Source of the DNA: Methanovulcanius yangii
GTDB lineage: Archaea; Halobacteriota; Methanomicrobia; Methanomicrobiales; Methanomicrobiaceae
Assembly: GCF_018687785.1 (NCBI RefSeq)
Contig: NZ_LTBL01000001.1
Coordinates: 735,780-799,779 of the forward strand
DNA length: 64,000 nt
Direction: 5' to 3'
How positions within the stretch are numbered: position 1 is the first letter of the stretch; each line of letters begins with the position of its first letter. The position numbers and the translations under genes were made by a program. Under the pieces are notes generated by a model, which worked only from the letters and a program-made list of their open reading frames with translations, was not told where the DNA came from and did no database searches. This document shows, in pieces, positions 33,544 to 41,856 of this stretch.

Positions 33544-34134
33544 CTATGGAAATAACGATTCCAATGACCATCCTTGACTGAAGATCCATCCGCGTAATAG
33601 TATCATTAGAACGATACTTGTTGCAAGAGACACAAATGCGGCCCGGTCTTTTGATTTTTCATGAAATATCCGTATACCCCAATACGTCATCAAACCAAAG
33701 CAGATGAGTAGTAACAGACTTGCGAAAAGGTTCTGAACAATTACAATCACCCAGAAAAACAGGACGACGGGCGACAAAGCATAGACCGCAGATTTGATTG
33801 TTTTTTCAAATCCCTGTTCTACGTCGACAAAAAGCAGAAAAAAATGCTCAATAAGACTGATTCCCAGGAGTGAAATTACCCCGCTTATCAAACCCTGTAC
33901 CAGACCGATGAATGTGCCCAGCACAATTAGCCCAACAGGATACAATCCACTAATTCCTGATTCGTTTCCCATATCCGCACCCTGAAGAAAGGATATCAGC
34001 GTAAAACAGATTGATACAGCGATCACTATCGCAAAAAAGAATGTGAGAGCCGCCCGCAGTGGTTTTTCATTAAGCTCCTGAAAAATCCTCAGGGGATGGG
34101 AAAAACCAGTTTTTAACTGTCCACCAATCGTCAT
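33544..34134 (-). CDS. Yip1-family integral membrane protein
   Basis: 196 residues with five hydrophobic helices. The opening GFSHPLRIFQELNEKP is the typical Yip1-domain lead-in (P-x-x-x-F-x-x-L), followed by ALTFFFAIVIAVSICFTLISF and a long cluster of helices ending ATSIVLMILLRGWIF. Prokaryotic Yip1 proteins are of unknown function. A diverged copy of the last part of the gene lies at about 40985-41190. The R1 repeat begins 113 bp upstream. Confidence 0.75.
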   Translation of the reverse strand: MTIGGQLKTGFSHPLRIFQELNEKPLRAALTFFFAIVIAVSICFTLISFLQGADMGNESGISGLYPVGLIVLGTFIGLVQGLISGVISLLGISLIEHFFLLFVDVEQGFEKTIKSAVYALSPVVLFFWVIVIVQNLFASLLLLICFGLMTYWGIRIFHEKSKDRAAFVSLATSIVLMILLRGWIFSQGWSLESLFP

Positions 34135-34246
34135 TTTGCCATCCTAAATAATCACGGAAAGGCTCCACACCCAACTCCTCCTACACTCACCCAATCTGAG
34201 GTTTGCGAGTTTCCGTTGGTCACTCCGGTATTAGTACAACGCTTGA

Positions 34247-34363
34247 GGCTCAACCATTCCTGATCTGTTCGGTGAATCCCGTGCGACACCTTTTCGATGC
34301 TACGTGCATGACTTTTAACTCCGGTTTATTAACCGTTTATGGTCCAATCGTTTACGCATCATG
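34247..34363 (+). repeat. R1 repeat, copy 1 (diverged)
   Basis: Runs from GGCTCAACCATTCC to TTTACGCATCAT. Compared with the other long copies it has substitutions such as GAATCCCGTGCGAC for GAGCCCCGTGCAAC. It sits between the start of the Yip1 gene (113 bp away) and the end of the 145-residue protein gene. Confidence 0.85.
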
Positions 34364-34988
34364 CAACTGTTTCCGCAAAAGATGATCTGTGGAATGGCAG
34401 TATTCTCAATTCAGACCTGCATGGCCAAATAGTTACAAATTGAAATAATCGTTCTTAATATTTCACTAAAAAAGAAAAAAACGACTGAACAACCAATGAA
34501 ATCAGTCAGTCTCCCTTAAATTTTGAACAACGTGAAAAAACAACAGGTATGTCTTCAATATCGGCCAGTTTTCCATTTTTGTTCCAGACAGAATAAATCC
34601 TGTCCATGGTAGATTCATTCACTTCAGTATCTTTATTCCACCATATCTCAATGTGTCCTTTATAAGATAGCCCATAACCAACAAGAGGGCCGCCTTTCAG
34701 GCTCATATACTCTGAAAGTTCAGGATTTGACATGTTAATGACATCCAGCATAACTCCGGTATCATAGTCTTCCTGCGAAAAATTTCCATAGCTCTTGAGA
34801 AAAACGGCCGGATCACGGACATCACTGTCTTCACCTTCTAAACCGGGGGTATCTATCATACTGCAGATAACAGCATATGAGAATACGCCAAAAATGATGA
34901 TTGTCAGGACGATAAATCCTGTCGTTTTATATTGTTCATTCATATCTTAGCTCTTAACGTGTCAATGGGGTAATACCGAGATCATATA
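34323..34988. repeat. Segmental duplication, unit 1 (about 665 bp)
   Basis: Covers the right half of R1, a 140-bp spacer, the 145-residue protein gene and 45 bp beyond its start. It matches 37901-38565 closely throughout, including the untranslated spacer, so the duplication is recent. Confidence 0.85.
34506..34943 (-). CDS. Membrane-anchored 145-residue protein, paralogue 1
   Basis: Not a recognised family. An N-terminal transmembrane anchor (TGFIVLTIIIFGVFSYAVICS, residues 7-27) is followed by a polar extracellular domain: VFLKSYGNFSQEDYDTGVML, then NMSNPELSEYM, GYGLSYKGHIEIWW and a Cys near the end (SRCSKFKGD). It is nearly identical to the protein at 38083-38520, differing mainly in the first and middle loops. 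The promoter side faces an R1 fragment at 34992. Confidence 0.7.
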   Translation of the reverse strand: MNEQYKTTGFIVLTIIIFGVFSYAVICSMIDTPGLEGEDSDVRDPAVFLKSYGNFSQEDYDTGVMLDVINMSNPELSEYMSLKGGPLVGYGLSYKGHIEIWWNKDTEVNESTMDRIYSVWNKNGKLADIEDIPVVFSRCSKFKGD

Positions 34989-34991
34989 ATT

Positions 34992-35035
34992 ACTCCGGTA
35001 GATTAACCGTTTATGGCCCAATCGTTTACACATCC
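34992..35035 (+). repeat. R1 fragment (right end)
   Basis: ACTCCGGTAGATTAACCGTTTATGGCCCAATCGTTTACACATCC keeps only the last third of R1, 49 bp upstream of the 145-residue protein gene. Confidence 0.7.
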
Positions 35036-35099
35036 ATTAGGCACATCCAAAGGAGACTATTTCAATCACTGATCAATCCATTCAGGCAAGCAATATTCA

Positions 35100-35828
35100 T
35101 CACTGATACTCCACAACTTCAACCTTTTCAAGGTCAGAGATGGTGAAGACAATGCTACAGGGAGAATCATTCTGTGGGACAGCAACCGGTACTGATTTTT
35201 CCGATGAATGTGCCCCTGATACCGTTACGGATTCATATTCCGTATAATTACAGAGAACGATGTCATAATACGGCTCATCCGTATGAAATACCACTCTTTT
35301 CAGCGGAGTAAGTACACCTGTATCCAGAGCAAAAAGATTTCCATAACCGGCATCGTAGCTCAGGTCTCCCCACTGCGGATCAACTTCAATGACGAGTCCT
35401 GCCTCCTCGCCAATCAGTTCCCGGCAGGGTATCTGCTCGATTTCCGTAAGCAGACTGAGCGGATGGGTCCCCGCAGGTTGTATGCTGCTGATTTTTGATG
35501 AGTACCAGGTAATTGCCCCTGTCGGATTGACTTCAACATGATACCATCGATATATGCCCCCATCGTCTCCGTGGAACTCAAGAATCAGTGATTCGACCGA
35601 TCCGTCCTGCGCAGCTCTTATCCTCAATAGGCTGAGGATTGCAGTAGAATTGTCAACACCGGTCTGGTCTGTGACAATACTCCACAATTTCGATAAAGGA
35701 AGGCCATAGATGTCTGGCGGGAGAAAGAGGTCATCAGAATCATCGTCATGCATGAGCACAAACATGGACCCGGCACCAACAAGGAATGATACGCATATCA
35801 CCAGGATGCTGACCATTTTCTGTTTCAT
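35100..35828 (-). CDS. Membrane-anchored protein of unknown function, 242 residues
   Basis: An N-terminal anchor (MVSILVICVSFLVGAGSMFVL) is followed by an acidic linker (HDDDSDDLF) and a beta-rich domain (SLILEFHGDDGGIYRWYHVE; TGAITWYSSK) with a PepSY-like feel but no defining motif. The ATG overlaps the stop of the preceding small lipoprotein-like gene (ATGA). It is the third gene of the operon that starts at 36587 downstream of an R1 copy. I do not recognise a family. Confidence 0.65.
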   Translation of the reverse strand: MKQKMVSILVICVSFLVGAGSMFVLMHDDDSDDLFLPPDIYGLPLSKLWSIVTDQTGVDNSTAILSLLRIRAAQDGSVESLILEFHGDDGGIYRWYHVEVNPTGAITWYSSKISSIQPAGTHPLSLLTEIEQIPCRELIGEEAGLVIEVDPQWGDLSYDAGYGNLFALDTGVLTPLKRVVFHTDEPYYDIVLCNYTEYESVTVSGAHSSEKSVPVAVPQNDSPCSIVFTISDLEKVEVVEYQ

Positions 35829-36124
35829 GATTCCCCCTTACATCTAAAGTTGTCCGGGCCTGCAAATCCAACAGACTGAACAGGGACTCCACGAGCATCA
35901 ATAGAAAAACCATAGGCAACTATTTCAGCACCATCAGGCACTTCAGGATCAGTCAATGCAAATGGCATATGAGCTCTGGTCTTTTGGAATTTGTCTGTCA
36001 CGCACCCTCTCATATCTACCAGATCGTTCTGAGTGATTGGATTTGACAAATCCGTAATGCCATAGTCCGACAGTGTTTCATTGTTTTCCGCAGTATTTTT
36101 GGTACTGGTGCACCCTACAATCAT
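35825..36124 (-). CDS. Small protein with N-terminal MIVGC, lipoprotein-like but without a signal peptide
   Basis: 99 residues, unrecognised. It begins MIVGCTSTKNTAENNE: the GC and following Ser/Thr/Asn linker look like a lipobox, but there is no hydrophobic stretch before it, and the in-frame upstream codons reach a stop without one. Either the signal was lost or the start is wrong. It is sandwiched between two exported-protein genes in one operon (5 bp after the first, 4 bp overlap with the next). Confidence 0.5.
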   Translation of the reverse strand: MIVGCTSTKNTAENNETLSDYGITDLSNPITQNDLVDMRGCVTDKFQKTRAHMPFALTDPEVPDGAEIVAYGFSIDARGVPVQSVGFAGPDNFRCKGES

Positions 36125-36128
36125 TTCT

Positions 36129-36587
36129 TCATAATGTAGACGTATTCAATCCCGACGAAACCTCAGATACGGTTTTCACAACTTTATCCGTATTTACATC
36201 AACCAGAAAATCAACCGTCGTCATCTCGTAACGAATCCTGAGTGCCGGAAAACATCCAGGATAAGGGTCATCCTTCGGCCCCGGAGGGCAGGAGATAAAC
36301 ACCCCAATGATCTCTCCACCATTTTTAAGAATACTCGCTACACGTCCATCCTTTAGTGCGATATTATAAATGGTCTGTTCATCCGTGCCAATCTCATCCA
36401 AATATGATTTTGTGTCACTGGATACATACAACCCTTCTTCCGACACATGAGTATCGTTCAATGATACATTTTTGTTGGAAGGAATTTGTGCAGAAATGTT
36501 CGTTTGGGCATTAGTATCCTGCATATTAATACAGCATGCACCGAAAGATATCACAATTACGAAAATAAAAAGAATATATTTAGCCAT
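36129..36587 (-). CDS. Secreted lipoprotein of unknown function, 152 residues
   Basis: Start chosen at 36587 because AGGAAGGG stands just upstream. The signal (YILFIFVIVISFGACC) ends in a lipobox-like FGAC. The mature part is Asn/Ser-rich at first, then has the segment NIALKDGRVASILKNGGEIIG and a strand pair with FLVDVNTDKVVKTV. A similar segment, RIALRDEEVANAIRNH, occurs in the lipoprotein at 41371-41856, so the two may be distant relatives. First gene of a three-gene operon downstream of R1 copy 3. Confidence 0.6.
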   Translation of the reverse strand: MAKYILFIFVIVISFGACCINMQDTNAQTNISAQIPSNKNVSLNDTHVSEEGLYVSSDTKSYLDEIGTDEQTIYNIALKDGRVASILKNGGEIIGVFISCPPGPKDDPYPGCFPALRIRYEMTTVDFLVDVNTDKVVKTVSEVSSGLNTSTL

Positions 36588-36667
36588 TATCCCTTCCTTA
36601 CAGCAGAACAATCAATTTGCTGTTCGTAGTCGCACTTCCGAAGGATCAGATATAACATCAACTCCGC

Positions 36668-36813
36668 CAACACGGTTTTGCCTCCGGGCACGCGTGGGGT
36701 TCAACCATTCCTAATCTGTTCGGTGAGCCCCGTGCAACACCTTTTCGATGCTACGTGCATGACTTTTGATTTCGGTTTATTAACCGTTTATGGCCCAATC
36801 GTTTACGCATTAT
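36668..36813 (+). repeat. R1 repeat, copy 3 (long)
   Basis: Includes a left extension AACACGGTTTTGCCTCCGGG shared with copy 6, then the core GGGGTTCAACCATTCCTAAT to TTTACGCATTAT. It lies 81 bp upstream of the minus-strand lipoprotein gene and, on its other side, 62 bp before a decayed signal-peptide gene. Confidence 0.9.
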
Positions 36814-36875
36814 ACAACGTGTAAATGATAGGACCATTAAGGATATATTCAACTTCCAAATTTTCCATTGATACC

Positions 36876-37096
36876 ATGAAGACTATGAGAATTGCTGCCG
36901 TGACACTTGTTGCTGCGGCGCTGGTTATATCGGCAGCCGCTGCACAGGAGACAAACTGAATAATGGATCTATCGTAACCCCTGCAGGGGATACGGATGGA
37001 AAGGAGGATTTCTACCTCTCAGGACATATTGTACGATTACCCTGGGCGACACTGACCGGTATTCAACGTGCGTTTCAGCCCAGACAGATGACCTGA
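36876..37096 (+). pseudogene. Decayed small secreted-protein gene, copy 1
   Basis: ATG at 36876 opens a clear signal peptide (MKTMRIAAVTLVAAALVISA, then AAAQ) but the frame stops at 36957-36959 after 27 residues. In a second frame, offset by one base, coding-like sequence continues (NGSIVTPAGDTDGKEDFYLSG) to a TGA at 37094. TATA-like GGATATATTC lies about 30 bp upstream. A similar broken copy is at 39625, so the intact gene probably exists elsewhere. Confidence 0.65.
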
Positions 37097-37231
37097 TAAA
37101 AAATGGCAATACCTTATTCCATTTCCTTCATTCATCTGAACGGCGTGCAATTCCATGCACATCGTCTTTCACTTCACAGCATTTTTTTCAGGCCCAATAG
37201 ATCCAAAAATCAGAATGATTTGATTGCGGAA

Positions 37232-37819
37232 TCATTCTGATTTTGAGAAGATTGAAAAGACCGCCCAGAATACCGTAGATGCTATCGCCACCTCGATGTA
37301 CAAGCCGAGAGTCACACCGATAATGAAGATCAGATCATACCCCGCCTGCCCTACGATGCCGAGTGCTGTTGCAACTTCATCGAAGATATGCCCCAGCCCG
37401 GGAAGATATTCCACGAAAAGGGGTGGCGGAGCACCTTCCCATAATTCAGGATTTATGAGCAGTCCAGCCAGAAACGGGATCTGGAAGATCGACCCGGTTA
37501 AGATTGCAAGAGTTTTCATTCTTCCGGAAATTGCCGGGGTGAAGAATAGCCGGGTGAAGCAGATGTAGGGCATGACTACGGCCATGGCCGATATGGTCAC
37601 AAGTAAGGCAAGGATTGTGTATGTCAACAACGGATCCGGTGGCGGAGCATGGGAAAACTTCGTCACCCCAATTCTCATAAGTATTGCAAGAGATGTGAGG
37701 AGTACGTAAACGGGAATGCGGCTCTTTTCTCTGAGCAATGCGAACAGTTTATCGAGAATAAACGGATATGCCAGTATGAATATGAGTGCAGCAATCAATC
37801 CAAAAACTATATTTGACAT
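37232..37819 (-). CDS. Integral membrane protein, five transmembrane helices
   Basis: 195 residues, unrecognised. Helices are at about 3-22 (VFGLIAALIFILAYPFIL), 33-52, 65-90 (TYTILALLVTISAMAVVMPY), 103-123 and 165-190 (LIFIIGVTLGLYIEVAIAST). A proline-rich loop HAPPPDPL and another with GAPPPLFVEYLPG are on one side. The gene start is followed at 71 bp by an R1 fragment. No homology to named families that I can see. Confidence 0.6.
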   Translation of the reverse strand: MSNIVFGLIAALIFILAYPFILDKLFALLREKSRIPVYVLLTSLAILMRIGVTKFSHAPPPDPLLTYTILALLVTISAMAVVMPYICFTRLFFTPAISGRMKTLAILTGSIFQIPFLAGLLINPELWEGAPPPLFVEYLPGLGHIFDEVATALGIVGQAGYDLIFIIGVTLGLYIEVAIASTVFWAVFSIFSKSE

Positions 37820-37889
37820 TTTTTACCACCTCAGAAGAAATTTTGAATGGTTTCAGGGATGTGGTGTATCACATCGATTGGCACATCAG

Positions 37890-37940
37890 ATTTTTACTTC
37901 GGTTTATTAACCGTTTATGGCCCGATCGTTTACGCATCAT
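37890..37940 (+). repeat. R1 fragment (right half)
   Basis: TTTTTACTTCGGTTTATTAACC to TTTACGCATCAT, the right half of R1, truncated on the left; it joins directly onto the second unit of the segmental duplication. Confidence 0.8.
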
Positions 37941-38565
37941 TCAACTGTTTCCGCAAAAGATGATCTGTGGAATGGTAGTATTCTCAATTCAGACCTGCAT
38001 GGCCAAATAGTTGCAAATTGAAATAATCGTTCGTAAAATATCACTAAAAAAGAAAAAACGACTGAACAAACAATTAAATCAGTCAGTCTCCCTTAAATTT
38101 TGAACAATGTGAAAAAACAACAGGTATGTCTTCTATACCGGCTATTTTCCCATTTTTGTTCCAGACAGAATAAATCCGGTCCATGGTAGATTCATTTATT
38201 TCCGTATCTTCATCCCAGCAGATCTCAATATAACCTTGATACGATAAGCCATAGGCAACAAGAGGGCCACCTTGCAGGCCCATATACTCTGAAAGTTCAG
38301 GATTTGACATGTTAATGACGTCTAACATAACTCCGGTATCATAGTATTCCTGCGAAAAATTTCCATAACTCTTGAGAAAAACGGCCGGATCACGGACATC
38401 ACCGTCTTCACCTTCTAAACCGGAGGAGTCTGTCATACTGCAGATAACAGCATATGAAAATACGCCAAAAATGATGATTGTCAGGACGATTAATCCTGTC
38501 TTTTTAAATTGTTCATTCATATATTAGCTCTTAACGTGTCAATGGGGTAATACCGAGATCATATA
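37901..38565. repeat. Segmental duplication, unit 2 (about 665 bp)
   Basis: Matches 34323-34988, about 3.6 kb away in the same orientation. The match breaks just after GAGATCATATA, 45 bp beyond the start codon of the 145-residue protein gene. Recombination between the units would delete or duplicate 34.9-38.1 kb. Confidence 0.85.
38083..38520 (-). CDS. Membrane-anchored 145-residue protein, paralogue 2
   Basis: Near-identical sister of the protein at 34506-34943: the same N-terminal anchor (TGLIVLTIIIFGVFSYAVICS), the same extracellular domain, and changes concentrated in short loops (GLQGGPLVAYGLSYQGYIEI against SLKGGPLVGYGLSYKGHIEI). Both frames are intact, which suggests both are used. 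Unlike unit 1 there is no R1 fragment close upstream of this copy. Confidence 0.7.
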   Translation of the reverse strand: MNEQFKKTGLIVLTIIIFGVFSYAVICSMTDSSGLEGEDGDVRDPAVFLKSYGNFSQEYYDTGVMLDVINMSNPELSEYMGLQGGPLVAYGLSYQGYIEICWDEDTEINESTMDRIYSVWNKNGKIAGIEDIPVVFSHCSKFKGD

Positions 38566-38666
38566 TCTGGATCTTTCTTTTTGAAATAACTCCCACAACC
38601 AATTATTCCTAATGCAATACCGACAGTTATCGATGGGATGAAGAAAACAGGGGACTGATGATATCA

Positions 38667-39368
38667 TCATCCATCCAATGGAACCCAGTTCCCATCCAGA
38701 TATTGTGTGATGTGAGCATTTACCGGAATCTCTCCGCGGATTTCAGGCGGAATACGCTCAAGAATGGTTACTCGAAATATATCCCCCAGAATGGAATGGT
38801 TGAGTCCCTCTGATACCGTTAATTTAAGGTCAACGACAATATCCGTTGCATTTGCATTCAGTGGTACGAGATCTTCCGGGAGGAAGATTATCGATACATA
38901 TTCTGATCTGTTCTCTGTTCCGGAGTTCCACTCCTTTGACTCATCTGAGTTCTCACGAATGAGCGGATAAAGAGATTCATCACGGATATCGGTCACCGTT
39001 AGTTCCCCAGGATCAAATTTTTTAAAGAAATCTGCGTCAATATCGGTAAGATCCCCCCCAATTGACTGGAATGCCAGCATTTTGCCATGAGGGGTGACCA
39101 CAATTACCGATTTCCAGTTGCCAAACTGTTGGTTTTGAAGTTCTTCTTCTGAAAATACCAGACTTCCATCTCTCATAGGCATTGGCACAATAATATCTGT
39201 TATTAATCCGCCCTGATACTGGGATAGGCCCTCCGTTGAGATTTTATACTCATAAAATCCCGGGTTTGAGTTTATCCAGGAAGCTCCGAACAGGGGTAAC
39301 AGGACCATAAATGCCGCGATAATCACAATCACCACAAAAATGATTTTGGTTATATTTTTTGATTCCAT
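38667..39368 (-). CDS. Membrane-anchored protein of unknown function, 233 residues
   Basis: Residues 8-28 form an anchor (IIFVVIVIIAAFMVLLPLFG). The rest is a beta-rich extracellular domain: SEEELQNQQFGNWKSVIVVT, then SEYVSIIFLPEDLVPLNANA and a C-terminal ITQYLDGNWVPLDG. No family recognised. R1 copy 5 lies 77 bp upstream of its start. Confidence 0.6.
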   Translation of the reverse strand: MESKNITKIIFVVIVIIAAFMVLLPLFGASWINSNPGFYEYKISTEGLSQYQGGLITDIIVPMPMRDGSLVFSEEELQNQQFGNWKSVIVVTPHGKMLAFQSIGGDLTDIDADFFKKFDPGELTVTDIRDESLYPLIRENSDESKEWNSGTENRSEYVSIIFLPEDLVPLNANATDIVVDLKLTVSEGLNHSILGDIFRVTILERIPPEIRGEIPVNAHITQYLDGNWVPLDG

Positions 39369-39444
39369 CGTGTCTCCAATCCTATGTACGATTACTATCG
39401 GGTAACATAATCCACAAGACCAATGTTATACTTTGCACCAGTGG

Positions 39445-39560
39445 GGTTCAACCATTCCTAATCTGTTCGGTGAGCCCCGTGCAACACCTTTTCGATGCTA
39501 CGTGCATGACTTTTGACTTCGGTTTATTAGCCGTTTATGGTCCAATCGTTTACGCATCAT
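39445..39560 (+). repeat. R1 repeat, copy 5
   Basis: GGTTCAACCATTCCTAATCT to TTTACGCATCAT, almost identical to copy 3 over the core (one change, TTATTAGCCG for TTATTAACCG). It is followed on the plus strand by a degenerate signal-peptide gene, as in copy 3. Confidence 0.9.
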
Positions 39561-39624
39561 TCAACGTGTAAATGATTGGACCATAAAAAGGATATATCCC
39601 AATTCCAAATTCTCCTGCGATAGC

Positions 39625-39830
39625 ATGAAGACTTTCAGAATTGCAATCATGACACTAATCTTTGCGGTACTGGTTATATCGCAGCCGCTGCGCAGGGGAG
39701 ACAACCAGGACTGAACAAAATAATGTATATATCATAACCCCTGCAGGTGATACAAAATAGACCCGGAGGACTTGTTCCTCTCAGTACTGAGGATCATACC
39801 TTTACCTGGAATTAAGGTGAAACACAATCG
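39625..39830 (+). pseudogene. Decayed small secreted-protein gene, copy 2
   Basis: ATG at 39625 begins MKTFRIAIMTLIFAVLVISQ, clearly homologous to copy 1 at 36876, but the frame is lost within the signal-cleavage region (single-base deletion in what should read ISAAAAQ) and further stops follow. Downstream nucleotides still match copy 1 (ATAACCCCTGCAGG). TATA-like GGATATATCC lies about 30 bp upstream. Confidence 0.6.
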
Positions 39831-39850
39831 TAATCTTCCATGAAAATGAG

Positions 39851-40642
39851 ATGACAGTGATGGCAGGAAGACGGCCACTCACCCTCATATGCATCCTTAT
39901 CCTCTTCGTTGTATACCTCATTGGTCCGGCAACGGCAGAACCCGGAGGGTATGTCGTCCAGCCAGCCCCTGACACAGACCCCAATGAAGAGAGACACGAA
40001 TTTACCCCCATATCCTTTTGGGATCTATCTCCCCGTGCAATGCTAATTGGTATTGCACTCTCTATTTCTCCCGCACTGATATTCCCGGTTGAACTTTTGT
40101 TTGCAGTGAAATTATGGATTTATCTGGGATATCGAAAGGTTGCGAAATACAACGTGCTCAATAACACTGTTCGTTCAGAAATGTTTGAATGCATCTGCAA
40201 TAACCCGGGAATTACATTTTCTGCCCTTGCCCGTAAATGCAACATCGGGAAGGGAACGCAACAATATCACCTCAAATTGTTAATGAGGGAACATAAAATA
40301 GTCTCAGTTAAGAAAAAGGGTCAAACCGGATTTTTTGAGAATGATGACAAATATGAAGAAATTCATCGGACCATACTGATGCAGCTCAGGAGCGATACGG
40401 TGCGCCAGATCTATGAAATCCTGATCCGTCATCCCACCATATCACGCAAAGAGCTCGCCCGGTACCTTGGCATATCCGGATCTGCCGTTACTTGGCAAAT
40501 GGAACGGCTCTGTGCTGACGGCACCGTCTTCGCCACGAAATCCGGGAAATACACCTGTTACCTGCTCAATCCAGAAGTAAAAGAAATTCTTAGGGATTAC
40601 CTGCCTGACAATCCTGTTGCACATGTGACCGATCTGGCATAA
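39851..40642 (+). CDS. Membrane-tethered double winged-helix regulator
   Basis: 263 residues. A signal-anchor (LTLICILILFVVYLIGPATA) is followed by a 40-residue external loop, a second transmembrane segment (MLIGIALSISPALIFPVELLF, with LWIYLGY after it), then two winged-helix domains on the cytosolic side. wHTH 1 contains NNPGITFSALARKCNIGKGT and wHTH 2 contains RHPTISRKELARYLGISGSA. This layout, two membrane helices plus tandem ArsR/MarR-like DNA-binding domains, is used in methanogens for one-component surface sensing. It is the only intact plus-strand gene within the R1 array and is a natural candidate for controlling it. Confidence 0.8.
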   Translation: MTVMAGRRPLTLICILILFVVYLIGPATAEPGGYVVQPAPDTDPNEERHEFTPISFWDLSPRAMLIGIALSISPALIFPVELLFAVKLWIYLGYRKVAKYNVLNNTVRSEMFECICNNPGITFSALARKCNIGKGTQQYHLKLLMREHKIVSVKKKGQTGFFENDDKYEEIHRTILMQLRSDTVRQIYEILIRHPTISRKELARYLGISGSAVTWQMERLCADGTVFATKSGKYTCYLLNPEVKEILRDYLPDNPVAHVTDLA

Positions 40643-40712
40643 TAAGGGATCAGATCCGCTCGGATACGACAAAACCGAATCAACAGATTCCTGCAGGATC
40701 ATGATAAGCGCA

Positions 40713-40899
40713 CTACAACGTCCTTCCTCTCAATACCTCTTTTTGTTTTTGATCCTCGAGCTGATCAAGAGCATCTTTCGCAATGGATCTGGCCTCCACT
40801 CTTTTTTCAATTAAAGTATCTTTTCCAGCTGATCCTGCTTGGAAACCTAGTAGAGTGCCAACAAGTGTACCAGTTATCCCTGTGAAGAGACTTACTATT
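40713..40899 (-). pseudogene. 5'-truncated small membrane protein gene
   Basis: Read on the minus strand, about 61 codons are open up to TAG (40713-40715): SLFTGITGTLVGTLLGFQAG then an acidic/basic helix (EARSIAKDALDQLEDQKQK). There is no start codon; the frame runs into the R2 fragment at its 5' side, so its N-terminus was replaced or lost when that fragment arrived. Confidence 0.55.
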
Positions 40900-41190
40900 G
40901 TCCGCGCCCGTGCCCCGCACTCCAGGCCCTCGGCGATCGCGTACTCAGGACATTTTTACTCACTACGTCCATTTTTATTGAATCTCTCGCTTCCGGACTG
41001 CCTATAGAAATAATGATTCCAATGACCTACAATAACAATCCATGACTGAATAACCATCCGCGGAATAGTATCATTAGAACAATAATTGTTGCAAGAGACA
41101 CAAATGCGGCCCGGTCTTTTGATTTTTCATGAAATATCCGTATGCCCCAATACGTCATCAAACCAAAGCACATGATTAATAACAGACTGC
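40898..41190. repeat. R2 copy C fragment joined to a Yip1 gene remnant
   Basis: Matches 33441-33721: first the last 45 bp of R2 (TGCCCCGCACTCCAGGCCCT), then the R2-Yip1 spacer, then the 3' end of the Yip1 gene (to AAACCAAAGCACATGATTAA). The Yip1 part (about 40985-41190, minus strand) lacks the first two thirds of the gene and is a remnant. So a segment spanning the R2/Yip1 junction was copied. Confidence 0.8.
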
Positions 41191-41370
41191 CTGAATGTGC
41201 ACAAGGGAAAACAATTGTGTCCGTTTTACGGAAGAGAGAGAAGAAAGCACTGTAGCATCAGAGATTGTACATCGAAGGATATCTACAGATACCGGCTCAC
41301 ATTTACCGAAATCACCAACAGACAATGTATGAACTGGTCATGTCAATAAATGAAAGGATTTTAGATCAAC

Positions 41371-41856
41371 TCACAGATTATGATATGTACATATCGAGCG
41401 ATTCGTAAGATTCATCCTCATATCGACTGGGACACTGGGCGGATATCGGGGTGGGTATTCCCATGAGCGCTGAACAATTTGTTTCGAATCATTGATGAAG
41501 ACGGAATACATGCCGTCATATGTGCCATATGGACGAGAAGTGCCTTTAAATAACCAAAATCGCACTTTAATGAGTTCTTCAGGCTCATTTAATCCCGATT
41601 GCAGATGTGAAACGTAAATCTCAGTCTCGAACGAGTGGTTACGAATTGCATTGGCGACTTCTTCATCACGGAGGGCGATCCGGACCAGTTCAATCTCTGA
41701 CTCGTTTCCTCGGCAGTCAAGATCATTCATCCAGTAATTACCATCATCATGTCCGGTACCGGTTTCCTGCACGCATCCACACGACAAAACCAAAGAAATG
41801 AGGAGGATGGTCAGGAGACCGTCCAAAACCCTGATGACAGCCTTTACAAAATCCAT
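41371..41856 (-). CDS. Secreted lipoprotein of unknown function, 161 residues
   Basis: Start placed at 41856 (MDFVKAVIRVLDGLLTILLI), overlapping the upstream gene by 13 bp; a longer start at 41886 is possible. The signal ends in a lipobox LSCGC. The mature domain contains LVRIALRDEEVANAIRNHSF, resembling the lipoprotein at 36129, and a strand-rich half ending PVDMRMNLTNRSICTYHNL. Cotranscribed with the larger secreted gene upstream. Confidence 0.6.
   Translation of the reverse strand: MDFVKAVIRVLDGLLTILLISLVLSCGCVQETGTGHDDGNYWMNDLDCRGNESEIELVRIALRDEEVANAIRNHSFETEIYVSHLQSGLNEPEELIKVRFWLFKGTSRPYGTYDGMYSVFINDSKQIVQRSWEYPPRYPPSVPVDMRMNLTNRSICTYHNL

Noticed and set aside
36840-36960. Complete 27-residue secreted peptide at 36876
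   Set aside because: The frame stops inside what is clearly the start of a longer protein that continues in the next frame, so I treat it as a pseudogene.
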